A stretch of DNA of 59,866 nt. Origin: Streptomyces sp. OR43 (GTDB taxonomy: Bacteria > Actinomycetota > Actinomycetes > Streptomycetales > Streptomycetaceae). The DNA is taken from contig NZ_RDBK01000008.1 of assembly GCF_008042275.1 (NCBI RefSeq), forward strand, positions 422,438 through 482,303, given 5' to 3'. Numbering within the stretch: position 1 is the first letter of the stretch; each line of letters begins with the position of its first letter. The notes beneath the pieces are model-generated. The model did no database searches, was not told the origin of the DNA, and saw only the letters and a program-made list of their open reading frames with translations. Of the stretch, positions 44,400 to 53,907 are shown piece by piece. A program made the position numbers and the translations under genes.

Positions 44400-45245
44400 G
44401 TGGAAGCCAACACTCGTAGCACCGGGCGTCTACCAGCTGCCTTCCTGACGCCCGGGTCCTCTTCGTTCATGGACTTCCTGTCCGACCAGTCGCCGGGGAT
44501 GCTCCCGGGCAACCGGCAGCTGCCGCCCTTGAAGGGGGCCATCGAGGCGCCGCACGGCACCACGATCGTCGCGGCGTCCTTCCCGGGCGGTGTGGTGCTG
44601 GCCGGTGACCGGCGGGCGACCATGGGCAACATGATCGCGCAGCGCGACATCGAGAAGGTCTTTCCGGCCGACGAGTACTCGGCGGTGGGCATCGCGGGTA
44701 CGGCCGGTCTGGCCGTGGAGATGGTCAAGCTCTTCCAGCTGGAGCTGGAGCACTTCGAGAAGGTCGAGGGGGCCCAGCTCTCCCTGGAGGGCAAGGCGAA
44801 CCGGCTCTCCACGATGATCCGGAGCAATCTGGCGATGGCCATGCAGGGGCTCGCCGTGGTGCCGCTCTTCGCCGGCTACGACGTCGACCGCGAGCGGGGC
44901 CGGATCTTCAGCTACGACGTCACCGGCGGCCGTTCCGAGGAGCACGGGTACGCGTCCACCGGCTCCGGTTCGATCTTCGCCCGCAACTCGATGAAGAAGC
45001 TCTACCGCGAGGACCTGACGGAGGAGCAGACGCTCACGCTGGTCGTACAGGCGCTGTACGACGCGGCGGACGACGACTCGGCGACCGGTGGACCGGACGT
45101 GGGCCGTCGTATCTATCCGATCCTCACCGTCATTACCGACGAGGGCTTCCGGAAGCTGACCGAGACGGAATCCTCCGAGATTGCCCGCTCGATTCTGGAA
45201 CGCCGGCTGGAACAGCCCGACGGCCCGCGCGCCGCGCTGCTCTGA
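44400..45245 (+). CDS. prcB: 20S proteasome beta subunit
   Basis: Catalytic subunit of the 20S core, 281 residues. A 53-residue propeptide ends in PHG and is followed by the catalytic T54 ([21 protein letters not shown]), exposed by autocleavage. Conserved catalytic-site residues in the D-R-R-A-T and M-K-K segments are present. GTG 44400 is preceded by GGAGGG. It is 59 nt upstream of prcA and the two are co-transcribed, as in other actinobacteria. The assembled 14-mer beta rings sit between alpha rings and degrade substrates unfolded by ARC. Confidence 0.96.
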   Translation: MEANTRSTGRLPAAFLTPGSSSFMDFLSDQSPGMLPGNRQLPPLKGAIEAPHGTTIVAASFPGGVVLAGDRRATMGNMIAQRDIEKVFPADEYSAVGIAGTAGLAVEMVKLFQLELEHFEKVEGAQLSLEGKANRLSTMIRSNLAMAMQGLAVVPLFAGYDVDRERGRIFSYDVTGGRSEEHGYASTGSGSIFARNSMKKLYREDLTEEQTLTLVVQALYDAADDDSATGGPDVGRRIYPILTVITDEGFRKLTETESSEIARSILERRLEQPDGPRAALL

Positions 45246-45304
45246 CCGTCCGTTCCGAGGCTTCTTCGATGCTCCTGCCACTGACAGAAAGGGACGGATA
45301 GCCG

Positions 45305-46177
45305 GTGTCGACGCCGTTCTATGTCTCACCTCAGCAGGCCATGGCCGACCGGGCGGAATACGCCCGGAAGGGCATCGCCCGTGGTCGCAGCCTGGTTGTG
45401 CTGCAGTACGCCGACGGCATTGTGTTCGTCGGCGAGAACCCGTCCCGTGCGCTGCACAAGTTCAGCGAGATCTATGACCGGATCGGTTTCGCCGCCGCCG
45501 GCAAGTACAACGAGTACGAGAATCTCCGCATCGGCGGAGTGCGCTACGCCGATCTGCGCGGGTACACCTATGACCGCGACGATGTGACGGCGCGTGGACT
45601 GGCGAACGTCTACGCGCAGACGCTCGGCACCATTTTCTCCAGTGCGGCCGAGAAGCCGTACGAGGTGGAGCTGGTGGTCGCCGAGGTCGGCGACGGACCC
45701 GAGGGCGACCAGATCTACCGGCTGCCGCACGACGGATCGATCGTGGACGAGCACGGCTCGGTCGCGGTCGGCGGCAACGCGGAGCAGATCAGCACCTTCC
45801 TCGACCAGCGCCACCGTGACGGGATGTCGCTCGCCGAGGCGCTGAAGCTGGCGGTACAGGCGCTGTCCCGCGATCCCAACGGCAGCGAGCGGGAGATCCC
45901 CGCGGAGCGGCTGGAGGTCGCGGTCCTGGACCGTACGCGGCCGCAGCAGCGCAAGTTCAAGCGGATCGTCGGCCGGCAGCTCGCCCGGCTGCTGGAGGCC
46001 GACGGCGCCGGCGCGACGCCGACGGACGCCCCTTCGGACACCGAGGACGCCGAGGGCGCGGACACCCCCGCGGCCACGACGGACACCGGCAAGCCGGGCG
46101 GGAAGAAGGCCGCGCCGGACTCCTCCGGTGACGGTGACTCCACCGGTTCCGCCGACTCCGGCGGCGACGTCGAGTAG
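45305..46177 (+). CDS. prcA: 20S proteasome alpha subunit
   Basis: Structural and gating subunit, 290 residues, with the alpha-type N terminus [27 protein letters not shown] forming the gate. The core runs to about 230; after that comes a 60-residue Ala/Asp/Gly/Ser-rich acidic tail (ending [14 protein letters not shown]), probably disordered, which is longer than the tails of most alpha subunits. The alpha rings receive the GQYL tail of ARC. GTG 45305 follows AAAGGGAC. The gene ends 56 nt before the convergent LacI-type gene. Confidence 0.95.
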   Translation: MSTPFYVSPQQAMADRAEYARKGIARGRSLVVLQYADGIVFVGENPSRALHKFSEIYDRIGFAAAGKYNEYENLRIGGVRYADLRGYTYDRDDVTARGLANVYAQTLGTIFSSAAEKPYEVELVVAEVGDGPEGDQIYRLPHDGSIVDEHGSVAVGGNAEQISTFLDQRHRDGMSLAEALKLAVQALSRDPNGSEREIPAERLEVAVLDRTRPQQRKFKRIVGRQLARLLEADGAGATPTDAPSDTEDAEGADTPAATTDTGKPGGKKAAPDSSGDGDSTGSADSGGDVE

Positions 46178-46233
46178 CCGGTTCCACGCGCTCCGTGTGC
46201 CCCGGTCCGCCTCCTCGGCGGGCCGGGGCGCCG

Positions 46234-47271
46234 TCATGTGGTGGGCCCGGCCGGCGGTGGCGCGCTGGAGCCCCGCACGACGAGGTGGACCGGCAGGCTG
46301 CCGGGCTCGGCCTGCCGGCCTTCGAGTACGGCCAGCAGGGCGCTCATGCCCCGCTCGCCGACCTTTTCGGCGGGCAGCCGCACCGTGGTGAGCTCCGGCT
46401 CGACCGCCGTGGCCAGGGCCAGGTCGTCGAAGCCGGTGACCGAGAGATCGTCCGGAACGCGCAGTCCGAGCCGGCGGACGGCCTTGCAGGCACCCGCGGC
46501 CAGGATGTCGTCGTCGCAGACGAGGGCGGTGGGACGGGGCCCCGGGAGCGCCAGCGCGTGTTCCGCCGCCTCGCGGCCGGCCCGTACGTCCAGCGCGGCG
46601 GACACGGTCCGGAGCTCGGTGCCGGGGACGCCGCGCAGGGCCTCCTGGAGGGCGCGGGCGCGGACCGCGAACGTCCAGGTGTCGACGGCCGAGGCGAGGT
46701 GGAGGAAGCGGCGGTGGCCGAGGGCGAGCAGATGACCGGCCACCTGACGCATCCCGTCGGCGATGTCGAGGTTGACCCTGGCCGCGGGGCCCGGTGCCGC
46801 GGGGTCGCTGTCGAGCATGACCAGGGGGAGTCCGGCGCCGCGCAGGGCGCCCAGGGCGTCGGCGGCCATCGAGGAGGCGATCACCCCGTCCAGGGCGGCG
46901 CGTGCCGAGGCGAAGGGGTCCCGGGCCGGGCCCGTGCCGTCGGGTGAGGGGTACAGGACGACGCCGAAGCCGTGCTCCGCGGCGACCGCGGCAGCGCCGG
47001 TGTAGACCCGGGCGAAGAACTCGTTGGTCAGGGCGGGGACGACCAGCAGCGCGGTCCTGGTGTGGCCGAGGCGCAGATTGCGGGCGGCGAGGTTCGGCCG
47101 GTAGCCGAGGTCGCGGGCGGCGTCGCGCACCCGGCCGGCGGTGCTCTCGGAGACCCGGCCGCGCCATTTTTCGCCGAGCACCAGGGAGACGGTGGCCTGG
47201 GAGACGCCTGCGGCCCGTGCCACGTCGCGGCTGGTGGGCCGGGGCGGGCCGGGTGGTGCTGGGCTGGTCAC
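46234..47271 (-). CDS. LacI-family transcriptional regulator
   Basis: A 345-residue LacI/GalR regulator. N-terminal HTH: TSRDVARAAGVSQATVSLVLGEKWRGRVSESTAGRVRDAARDLGYRPN, then a periplasmic-binding-like sensor (ALLVVPALTNEFFARVYTGAA, PLVMLDSD, ALVCDDDILAAGACKAVRRLGLRVPDDLSVTGFDDL). The ligand is unknown, presumably a sugar or small metabolite. GTG 47271 has GGAGG on the minus strand. It is divergent from the MFS gene, with a dyad at 47331-47357 between them, so it probably represses the transporter and perhaps itself. The pair interrupts the proteasome cluster between prcA and pafA. Confidence 0.92.
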   Translation of the reverse strand: MTSPAPPGPPRPTSRDVARAAGVSQATVSLVLGEKWRGRVSESTAGRVRDAARDLGYRPNLAARNLRLGHTRTALLVVPALTNEFFARVYTGAAAVAAEHGFGVVLYPSPDGTGPARDPFASARAALDGVIASSMAADALGALRGAGLPLVMLDSDPAAPGPAARVNLDIADGMRQVAGHLLALGHRRFLHLASAVDTWTFAVRARALQEALRGVPGTELRTVSAALDVRAGREAAEHALALPGPRPTALVCDDDILAAGACKAVRRLGLRVPDDLSVTGFDDLALATAVEPELTTVRLPAEKVGERGMSALLAVLEGRQAEPGSLPVHLVVRGSSAPPPAGPTT

Positions 47272-47330
47272 GCGGGCCTCCGGGCCGGTCGGGCAGGCGC
47301 GACGATGTGGACCTGCGGACGGGGCCATGG

Positions 47331-47357
47331 TACGTATGAACCTCGAAGTTATACGTA
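47331..47357. promoter_or_regulatory. Divergent operator between the LacI and MFS genes
   Basis: TACGTAT (47331-47337) and ATACGTA (47351-47357) are perfect inverted arms with 13 bp between them; an inner AAC...GTT adds symmetry. It is 46 bp from the MFS start and is the likely LacI-family binding site. Confidence 0.6.
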
Positions 47358-47402
47358 AAACCTCGGGTGGCCGGAACGGCGCTCCAAGGAGAGGGGCGGG
47401 AC

Positions 47403-48683
47403 ATGGCCGCGGGATATCTGGACATCCTCCGGGCGCGGCATGCCGCCCGGCTGCTGACGGGCACGCTGGTGGGCCGGCTGCCGAACGGCACCGCGCACAT
47501 CGCGATCGTGCTGTTCACCCGCGCGGAGGGCGGCAGCTACACCCTCGCCGGCGCGCTCGCCGCCGTATACGGGCTGGCCACGGCCGTCGGGCAGCCGCTG
47601 CTGGGCCGTGCGGTCGACCTCTACGGCCAGCCCCGGGTCCAGCTCCCCGCCTCCGTCCTCTCGGCCCTCGGCATGGCCCTGCTCGCCGTGGCGGGTTTCG
47701 ATTCCCTGCCGGTGGCCTACGCGGCGGTAGTCGTGGCCGGGGTCTTCACGCCGCCCCTGGAGGGCGGCCTGCGGGCGCTGTGGCCGAGCGTGCTGGGGAG
47801 CGAGGACCGGGTGCACCGCGCCTATGCGATGGATGCGGTGGCCCAGGAGGTCATGTTCACGGTCGGGCCGCTGCTGGTGACCCTGCTGGTGTCCCTCTGG
47901 TCGCCCGCCGCCGCGCTGCTCGTCATCAACGTCATAGGGGTCCTGGGGGCGCTCTCCGTCGTCCTGTCCGAGCCCTCCAGGACCTGGCGCTCCGCCCCGC
48001 GCGAGGCGCACTGGCTGGGTGCGCTGCGCTCGCGTGGGCTGCTGGCGCTGCTCGGCGCGTTCTTCTTCGTCGGGATGGCGCTGGGCTCCATCACCGTGGC
48101 CGGTGTGGCGTACGCCGACGACCACGGCCGGGAGTCCGTCTACGGCTGGCTGATGGCGGCGCTGGGCCTGGGCGCGCTGATCGGGGGAGCGGTGTACGGG
48201 GCCCGGCAGTGGTCCGGGCCGCCCGAGCGCAGGCTGCGGGTGATCGTGGCGCTGCTGGCACTGGGCTATCTTCCGCTGATGCTGACGCCGGGCGTGGTCG
48301 CGATGACCGTGCTGGCCGCCGTCGCCGGGGTGTTCCTGGCTCCGGCCATCGCCTGCTCGTTCATCGTCGTCGACCGGCACGCTCCGCGGGGCACGGTGAC
48401 GGAGGCGTTCTCCTGGCTGGTGACGACCTTCGGCGTGGGCGCCGCGGCGGGGACGGCGGTGGCGGGCCCGGCCGTGGAGCTGGGCGGTACGGCTTGGAGC
48501 TTCGCCGTGGCGGGGGCCGGCGGCGTGGCCGCGCTGATCGTGCTGCTGTCCACCGGAAGGGTCCTCGCGGTCCCCGGGCACAGCGCTGTCGCGGTCCGCG
48601 GTCCGGGCGGCGACCGGGACGACGCGGTCGGACCCGGCGTGAGCCAGGCGGCGAACGGGACGACGCCGTCGAACCCGGCGTGA
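47403..48683 (+). CDS. MFS transporter
   Basis: A 426-residue major facilitator with about 12 hydrophobic segments, probably an efflux or uptake permease for a small molecule. The early loop GRAVDLYGQPRVQLPASVL matches the MFS loop 2-3 signature. The C-terminal tail after about residue 390 is hydrophilic and encoded by a degenerate tandem repeat (see 48545-48893), so its length is probably unstable between strains. ATG 47403 follows AAGGAGAGG. Divergence from a LacI regulator suggests induction by a transported ligand; the specificity cannot be read. Confidence 0.88.
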   Translation: MAAGYLDILRARHAARLLTGTLVGRLPNGTAHIAIVLFTRAEGGSYTLAGALAAVYGLATAVGQPLLGRAVDLYGQPRVQLPASVLSALGMALLAVAGFDSLPVAYAAVVVAGVFTPPLEGGLRALWPSVLGSEDRVHRAYAMDAVAQEVMFTVGPLLVTLLVSLWSPAAALLVINVIGVLGALSVVLSEPSRTWRSAPREAHWLGALRSRGLLALLGAFFFVGMALGSITVAGVAYADDHGRESVYGWLMAALGLGALIGGAVYGARQWSGPPERRLRVIVALLALGYLPLMLTPGVVAMTVLAAVAGVFLAPAIACSFIVVDRHAPRGTVTEAFSWLVTTFGVGAAAGTAVAGPAVELGGTAWSFAVAGAGGVAALIVLLSTGRVLAVPGHSAVAVRGPGGDRDDAVGPGVSQAANGTTPSNPA

Positions 48684-48893
48684 GCCGGGGCCGTCCGGTG
48701 TGACGGGGGCGCCGTGGCGTGGCGGGCCCCGCCGGCCCCCGGAGCCGCGTCGCCGCCCTCGCGAGGGCCGGTGGAGTGGTGGCGCCGCCCGGCTCCGCGG
48801 GCCACCGGAAAGGTCCTCGCAGCTCCCGGGCGTAGTGCTGTTGTGGTGCGAGGATCGGAAAATGATCGAAACGGTGCCGTCGAACCCGGTTTC
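48545..48893. repeat. Duplicated segments at the MFS tail and in the pafA upstream region
   Basis: A 41-bp tandem unit occurs at 48608-48645 and 48649-48686 (35 of 38 core bases identical) inside the MFS tail. A longer, diverged duplicate aligns about 48547-48645 with about 48797-48893 (both start near CCACCGGAA-GGTCCTCGC). The minus strand shows the duplication as protein-like parallels PRTxTALxPGxARTxPV. Confidence 0.65.
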
Positions 48894-48911
48894 AGCACGG
48901 CCCTTCAGGCG

Positions 48912-48917
48912 TAATGT
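48912..48917 (+). promoter_or_regulatory. -10 element, leaderless promoter of pafA
   Basis: TAATGT followed by 6 nt and ATG 48924; no Shine-Dalgarno. Confidence 0.55.
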
Positions 48918-48923
48918 TCAGTC

Positions 48924-50285
48924 ATGGACCGCCGCATTTTCGGGCTGGAGAACGAGTACGGCGTCACGTGCACGTTCAGGGGACAGCGCCGACTGTCTCC
49001 TGATGAAGTGGCGCGCTACCTCTTCCGCCGTGTTGTGTCATGGGGCCGCAGCAGCAATGTCTTTCTGCGGAACGGCGCCCGCCTCTACCTCGACGTGGGA
49101 TCGCATCCGGAATATGCAACCCCCGAATGCGACAACCTGACCGAGCTGGTCACCCACGACAAGGCCGGCGAGCGCATTCTCGAAGGCCTGCTTGTCGACG
49201 CCGAACGACGTCTGCACGAGGAGGGAATCGCAGGCGACGTCTATCTCTTCAAGAACAACACCGACTCGGCGGGAAACTCCTACGGATGTCACGAGAACTA
49301 CCTCGTGGCCCGGCACGGAGAATTCTCCCGGCTCGCGGACATCCTCATTCCCTTCCTCGTCACGAGGCAGCTGATCTGCGGCGCCGGCAAGGTGCTGCAG
49401 ACCCCGCGGGGCGCCGTCTACTGCGTCAGCCAGCGTGCCGAACACATCTGGGAGGGCGTCAGCTCCGCGACGACGCGTTCCCGGCCGATCATCAACACCC
49501 GCGACGAACCGCACGCGGACGCGGAGCGCTACCGGCGCCTCCACGTCATCGTCGGTGACTCCAACATGTCCGAGACGACGATGCTCCTCAAGGTCGGAGC
49601 GACCGACCTGGTGCTCCGCATGATCGAGGCGGGCACGGTGATGCGGGACCTGACGCTGGAGAACCCGATCCGGGCGATCCGCGAGGTCAGCCACGACATC
49701 ACGGGACAGCGCAAGGTCCGGCTCGCCAGCGGCCGCGAGGCCTCCGCCATAGAGGTGCAGCGCGAGTACTACGAGAAGGCCGTGGACTTCGTGGACCGCC
49801 GCGGGATCCGTACGGGCAACGTCGCGAAGGTCCTCGAACTGTGGGGCCGCACCCTCGACGCGATCGAGGCCGAGGACCTCGACCGGATCGGCACCGAGAT
49901 CGACTGGGTCATGAAGTACAAGCTCATCGAGCGGTACCGGGCCAAGCACAACATGACCATGTCGAACCCGCGGGTCGCCCAGATAGACCTCGCCTACCAC
50001 GACATCCACCGCCGCCGGGGCCTGTACTACCTGCTGGAACGCAAGGGCCAGGCCGCCCGCATCTGCAACGACCTGAAGATCTTCGAGGGCAAGTCGGTGC
50101 CTCCGCAGACGACCAGGGCGCGGCTGCGGGGCGACTTCATCCGGCGGGCCCAGGAACAGCGGCGGGACTTCACCGTCGACTGGGTCCATCTCAAGCTCAA
50201 CGACCAGGCGCAGCGCACGGTGTTGTGCAAGGACCCGTTCCGATCCGTCGACGACCGAGTGGAGAAGCTGATCGCGGGTATGTGA
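48924..50285 (+). CDS. pafA: Pup-protein ligase PafA
   Basis: A 453-residue ligase that phosphorylates the C-terminal Glu of Pup and forms an isopeptide bond with substrate lysines. The N terminus [16 protein letters not shown] carries the metal-binding Glu; the catalytic base region [15 protein letters not shown] gives D57; ATP-site segments are [18 protein letters not shown] and [26 protein letters not shown]. It lacks the Dop loop. The C-terminal domain (about 390-453) is the small PafA-specific one. Its own TANNNT element makes it independent of the MFS gene upstream. A hairpin terminator follows at 50322. Confidence 0.96.
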   Translation: MDRRIFGLENEYGVTCTFRGQRRLSPDEVARYLFRRVVSWGRSSNVFLRNGARLYLDVGSHPEYATPECDNLTELVTHDKAGERILEGLLVDAERRLHEEGIAGDVYLFKNNTDSAGNSYGCHENYLVARHGEFSRLADILIPFLVTRQLICGAGKVLQTPRGAVYCVSQRAEHIWEGVSSATTRSRPIINTRDEPHADAERYRRLHVIVGDSNMSETTMLLKVGATDLVLRMIEAGTVMRDLTLENPIRAIREVSHDITGQRKVRLASGREASAIEVQREYYEKAVDFVDRRGIRTGNVAKVLELWGRTLDAIEAEDLDRIGTEIDWVMKYKLIERYRAKHNMTMSNPRVAQIDLAYHDIHRRRGLYYLLERKGQAARICNDLKIFEGKSVPPQTTRARLRGDFIRRAQEQRRDFTVDWVHLKLNDQAQRTVLCKDPFRSVDDRVEKLIAGM

Positions 50286-50321
50286 GCCGGCGCAGGACGC
50301 GCCTCGGCTCTTGTGCGACCC

Positions 50322-50350
50322 GGGCCCCGTACGTTCCTCGTACGGGGCCC
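50322..50350 (+). terminator. Terminator after pafA
   Basis: Perfect 12-bp stem (50322-50333 with 50339-50350), loop TTCCT. Confidence 0.82.
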
Positions 50351-50424
50351 TGCGCACGCCCTAGAGTGTCGGGGACCCCTGGGCAGTGTCCCAACACATG
50401 TGTCGTCTGAGATCTGAGGAACCA

Positions 50425-51381
50425 GTGCGCCGAATTGCCGGCCTTCTCGTCGTCCCCCTGCTGCTGGTTTCAGCGGCCTGCGGCAGCGACGACAAGGGCT
50501 CCGACTCCGCTTCCACCTCCGCGTCCGCCCCCACGGAGGGCGGGTTCCCCGCCATCACCGCGGGCGCGAAGTTCGGTGAGAAGCCCACCCTGGCCAAGGG
50601 CACCGGAACGCCGCCCAAGGAGCTGAAGACCAAGGTCGTCAGTGAGGGCGACGGCGCGACGCTCAAGAACGGCGACGCCATCCAGGTCAACTACCTCGGG
50701 CAGGCCTGGGACTCCGACAAGCCGTTCGACAACAGCTTCGACCGCAAGCAGCCGTTCGATCTCACGCTCGGCGCCGGCATGGTCATCCAGGGCTGGGACA
50801 AGGGCCTCGTCGGTCAGAAGGTCGGCAGCAGGGTCGAACTCGTCATCCCGCCGGACCTCGGTTACGGCGCGAACGGCCAGGGCGACATCAAGCCGAACGC
50901 CACCCTCGTCTTCGTCGTGGACGTCCTGAAGGCGAAGCAGATCCCGGCGTCGGCCAAGGGCACCCCGGTCGCCCAGGACAACACCGACCTGCCGAAGGTG
51001 GGCACCAACACCGACGGCAAGGCGCCGACCCTCACGATCCCCAGCAAGGTCACCCCGCCCAAGAAGCTGGTCTCCAACTACGTGCTGGAGTCCAAGGGCG
51101 AGGTCGTGAAGGAGACCGACACGGTCGTCGTGAACTACGTGGCCAAGCTGTGGAAGGACGGCAAGGAGTTCGACAACACGTACAAGACGGGCAAGACCGC
51201 CTCCTTCCCGCTGGCCCAGGTCACCCTCAAGGGTCTGAAGAACGGCCTGATCGGCAAGAAGATCGGCAGCCGTGTGCTGCTCGTCGTCCCGCCGGACCAG
51301 GGCCTCGGTGACAAGGCGCAGCAGTCGATCCCCGCGAACTCCACGCTCGTCTTCGCCGTGGACATCCTCGCGAAGATGTAA
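50425..51381 (+). CDS. Lipoprotein with two FKBP-type prolyl isomerase domains
   Basis: An exported 318-residue lipoprotein: basic start, hydrophobic core, lipobox SAAC at about 17-20. A Ser/Thr/Ala linker precedes two FKBP domains. The first, at about 85-170 (VNYLGQAWDSDKPFDNSF, MVIQGWDKGLVGQKVGSRVELVIPPDLGYG), keeps the aromatic pocket residues. The second, at about 230-318, is degenerate: the usual W in the VIxGW motif is replaced (VTLKGLKNG), so it may be structural only. It probably assists folding of secreted proteins outside the membrane. GTG 50425 follows GAGGA. The cytoplasmic FKBP gene follows 43 nt later. Confidence 0.9.
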   Translation: MRRIAGLLVVPLLLVSAACGSDDKGSDSASTSASAPTEGGFPAITAGAKFGEKPTLAKGTGTPPKELKTKVVSEGDGATLKNGDAIQVNYLGQAWDSDKPFDNSFDRKQPFDLTLGAGMVIQGWDKGLVGQKVGSRVELVIPPDLGYGANGQGDIKPNATLVFVVDVLKAKQIPASAKGTPVAQDNTDLPKVGTNTDGKAPTLTIPSKVTPPKKLVSNYVLESKGEVVKETDTVVVNYVAKLWKDGKEFDNTYKTGKTASFPLAQVTLKGLKNGLIGKKIGSRVLLVVPPDQGLGDKAQQSIPANSTLVFAVDILAKM

Positions 51382-51424
51382 GACTGTCCCGGTTGCCCAG
51401 TTCATCATTTAGAGGAGCAAGTCA

Positions 51425-51799
51425 GTGAGCATCGAGAAGCCCGAGATCGACTTCCCGGGTGGCGAGCCGCCGGCCGACCTGGAGATCAAGGAGATCTGGG
51501 AAGGCGACGGTGCCGAGGCCAAGGCCGGCCAGACCGTCTCCGTCCACTACGTGGGCGTGGCCTTCTCCACCGGTGAGGAGTTCGACGCCTCGTGGAACCG
51601 CGGTACGCCGCTCCAGTTCCAGCTCGGCGCCGGCCAGGTCATCAAGGGCTGGGACCAGGGCGTGCAGGGCATGAAGGTCGGCGGCCGTCGTCAGCTGACC
51701 ATCCCCGCGCACCTCGCGTACGGTGACCGCGGCGCCGGCGGCGGCTCCATCGCGCCGGGCGAGACGCTGATCTTCGTCTGCGACCTGGTCGCCGTCTGA
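51425..51799 (+). CDS. Cytoplasmic FKBP-type peptidyl-prolyl isomerase
   Basis: A 124-residue single-domain FKBP. Pocket residues are conserved: VSVHYVGVAFSTGEEFDASWNRG, VIKGWDQGVQGMKVGGRRQLTIPAHLAYGDRG and LIFVCDLV. There is no signal peptide. It is expected to catalyse proline cis-trans isomerisation and could bind FK506-type compounds. It lies 43 nt after the lipoprotein FKBP gene with GAGGAG before the GTG, so the two are an operon with one cytoplasmic and one exported isomerase. A terminator follows. Confidence 0.93.
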   Translation: MSIEKPEIDFPGGEPPADLEIKEIWEGDGAEAKAGQTVSVHYVGVAFSTGEEFDASWNRGTPLQFQLGAGQVIKGWDQGVQGMKVGGRRQLTIPAHLAYGDRGAGGGSIAPGETLIFVCDLVAV

Positions 51800-51817
51800 T
51801 CCGGCGTCTCCGCGCTC

Positions 51818-51849
51818 CGAGGGCCCGTGCCGCCAGGCACGGGCCCTCG
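51818..51849 (+). terminator. Terminator after the FKBP gene
   Basis: Perfect 14-bp stem (51818-51831 with 51836-51849), GCCA tetraloop. Confidence 0.88.
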
Positions 51850-51968
51850 TGCCGTGGCGGGCGACGTCCGCCCCGTCGCGAACGCCGCCCGCCCCCGGCA
51901 CCGGCTTTTGTCCGGACACCCCGGAGCGGTACGGTCGAGGGTCGTAGAGCAAAACAGAAAGGGCGTCG

Positions 51969-52922
51969 ATGGCGATTGCCAAGGCCGAGCGGCTGATGAA
52001 CCTGGCACTGTGTCTGCTGGGGACCCGGCGCCCGCTCAGCAAGCGCGAACTGCGCGGTTCCATCGAGGCCTACCTCGAGGCGGGATCCGACGACGCCTTC
52101 AACCGGATGTTCGAGCGCGACAAGGACGATCTGCGCGAGCTCGGCCTGGTCATCGAGACCGTGGAGAACCTGGACGGCGACACGGGCTACCTCGCCCGCC
52201 GCGACAGCAACCGGCTGCCCCCCATCACGCTGGACGCCGAGGAGGCCGCCGCTCTCGGGCTGGCCGCCAAGGTCTGGCAGCAGGCCCGCCTCGCCGGAGC
52301 CGCCAGCGGAGCCCTGCAGAAGCTGCGGGCCGCGGGCATGCCGGAGGCGGAGGACGCCTACGAGGTGCACAGCGCCCTCGAACCCCGCATCCCCGTCCAC
52401 GAGGCCGCGTTCGAGCCCCTGATGCTCGCCTGCCGCGACCGCCGGCCGGTGACCTTCGACTACCGCAAGGCCAACGCCGCCCGGCCCGAACAGCGCCAGG
52501 TCGAGCCGTGGACGCTGGAGTGCTGGCGCGGGCACTGGTATCTCGCCGGCTGGGACCGGGAGCGGGGCGCGGAGCGGGTGTTCCGGCTCTCCCGGATCTC
52601 GGGCAAGGTCCGTTCGCGGGCCGGCGCCTTCACCGCCGAGGTCCCCGATGTGGTCACCGTCCGCGAGACCGTGGAGAGCTGGGCGGGCGAGACGGCGACC
52701 CGTACCGCGCTGATCAGGCTGCGGGCCGACTCCGGCTACCCGCTCCGCGCCCGGGCGATATCGGTCCGGGAACTCGGTGACGGGTGGGAGGAGTTGGAGA
52801 TCCCGTACGGACACGGCCTGGACGCCTGGCTCGTCGAGTTCGGACCGGACGTCGTCGTGACCGAACCTGCGGATCTGCGGGCCGATGTGGTGGACCGGCT
52901 GCGCGCCGTGGCCAAGGACTGA
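51969..52922 (+). CDS. pafB: WYL-domain transcriptional regulator PafB
   Basis: A 317-residue regulator. The N-terminal winged helix (AERLMNLALCLLGTRRPLSKRELRGSI, NRMFERDKDDLRELGL) and WYL domain (ERVFRLSRISGKVR, WYLAGWDRE) match PafB of the proteasome accessory factor set. PafB and PafC form a heterodimer that activates DNA-damage genes independently of RecA/LexA in mycobacteria; the same role is plausible here. ATG 51969 follows AGAAAGGG. It ends 13 nt before pafC, so the two are co-expressed, and it is separated from pafA by the FKBP operon. Confidence 0.9.
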   Translation: MAIAKAERLMNLALCLLGTRRPLSKRELRGSIEAYLEAGSDDAFNRMFERDKDDLRELGLVIETVENLDGDTGYLARRDSNRLPPITLDAEEAAALGLAAKVWQQARLAGAASGALQKLRAAGMPEAEDAYEVHSALEPRIPVHEAAFEPLMLACRDRRPVTFDYRKANAARPEQRQVEPWTLECWRGHWYLAGWDRERGAERVFRLSRISGKVRSRAGAFTAEVPDVVTVRETVESWAGETATRTALIRLRADSGYPLRARAISVRELGDGWEELEIPYGHGLDAWLVEFGPDVVVTEPADLRADVVDRLRAVAKD

Positions 52923-52935
52923 GGGGACCGTACTC

Positions 52936-53892
52936 ATGGCCACGAACGCCATCGACCAGACCCGCCGGATGCTTTCCCTGGTGACGTATCTGCGTGAGCG
53001 CCCAGGCGCCCATGTCCAGGACGTCGCGCGGGCCTTCGGGATCACCGAGGACGAGCTGATCTCGGACCTCGACGTCCTGCCGATGTGCGGGACGAGCTTC
53101 CGCGGCGGCGATCTGCTGGACATCGACACCGACGGCGACCGTATCTGGTGGCACAACCCGGACGACGTCGCGGAGCCGCTGCGGCTCGCGGCCGACGAGG
53201 CGACGGCCCTGCTCGTCGCCGCCCGTGCCGTCGCGACGCTGCCCGGACTGCGCGAGAGCGACCGTCAGGCCCTGCTGCGGGCCACCGCCAAGCTGGAGGC
53301 CGCCGCCGGTGAGGTGGGGGCCGCCAGCTCCCGGCTCTCGGTCACCTTCGAGTCCGAGGGCGGCGTCTTCGCCGATGTGGACCGGGCGATCTCCGAGCGC
53401 CGCCGGCTCTGGCTGCGCTACTACTCACCCGCGCGCGACGAGCTCACCGAGCGCGAGGTGGACCCGATCCGCCTGTTCGCCGTCGGACACACCTATATGG
53501 AGGCCTGGTGCCGGTCCTCCGAGGACCGGCGCACCTTCCGCCTCGACCGGGTCGCCGAGATCCGGCTGCTCGACGAACCGGCCGCGCCGCCGGAGCTGGA
53601 GCTCCGGGACCTGTCGGAAGGGCTGGTACAGCCCGCCGCGGAGGACCCGGAGGTCGTGGTCGAGGTCGGTCCCGGCGGCCGCTGGGTCGCCGAGTACTAC
53701 CCGCACGACAGCGCCGAGGAACTGCCCGACGGCGGCCTGCGGATCACCCTGCGCACCCCCGACCCGGCATCGCTCCGAAGACTCGCGCTCCGGCTCGGCG
53801 GGGAGGGCCGCATCGTCTCGCCGCCGGAACTGGCGCGCAGCGCACGGACAGCGGCCCGTGCGGCGCTCGCCGCGTACGACGGCCTGATCTGA
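52936..53892 (+). CDS. pafC: WYL-domain transcriptional regulator PafC
   Basis: A 318-residue partner of PafB. The N-terminal helix-turn-helix region (IDQTRRMLSLVTYLRERPGAHVQDVARAFGITEDELISDLDVLPMCG) resembles a DeoR-type wing; the WYL domain is SERRRLWLRYYSPARDELTEREVDPIRLFAVGHTYMEAWCRSSEDRRTFRLDRVAEI, followed by the C-terminal WCX extension (about 230-318). In other actinobacteria the PafBC WYL domains sense a signal, proposed to be single-stranded DNA, produced by replication stress. ATG 52936 is 13 nt after pafB, with GAGGGGACC. The next gene begins 15 nt later, so the transcription unit probably extends to tatAC. Confidence 0.9.
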   Translation: MATNAIDQTRRMLSLVTYLRERPGAHVQDVARAFGITEDELISDLDVLPMCGTSFRGGDLLDIDTDGDRIWWHNPDDVAEPLRLAADEATALLVAARAVATLPGLRESDRQALLRATAKLEAAAGEVGAASSRLSVTFESEGGVFADVDRAISERRRLWLRYYSPARDELTEREVDPIRLFAVGHTYMEAWCRSSEDRRTFRLDRVAEIRLLDEPAAPPELELRDLSEGLVQPAAEDPEVVVEVGPGGRWVAEYYPHDSAEELPDGGLRITLRTPDPASLRRLALRLGGEGRIVSPPELARSARTAARAALAAYDGLI

Positions 53893-53907
53893 GGGGATGC
53901 GGGAGAT

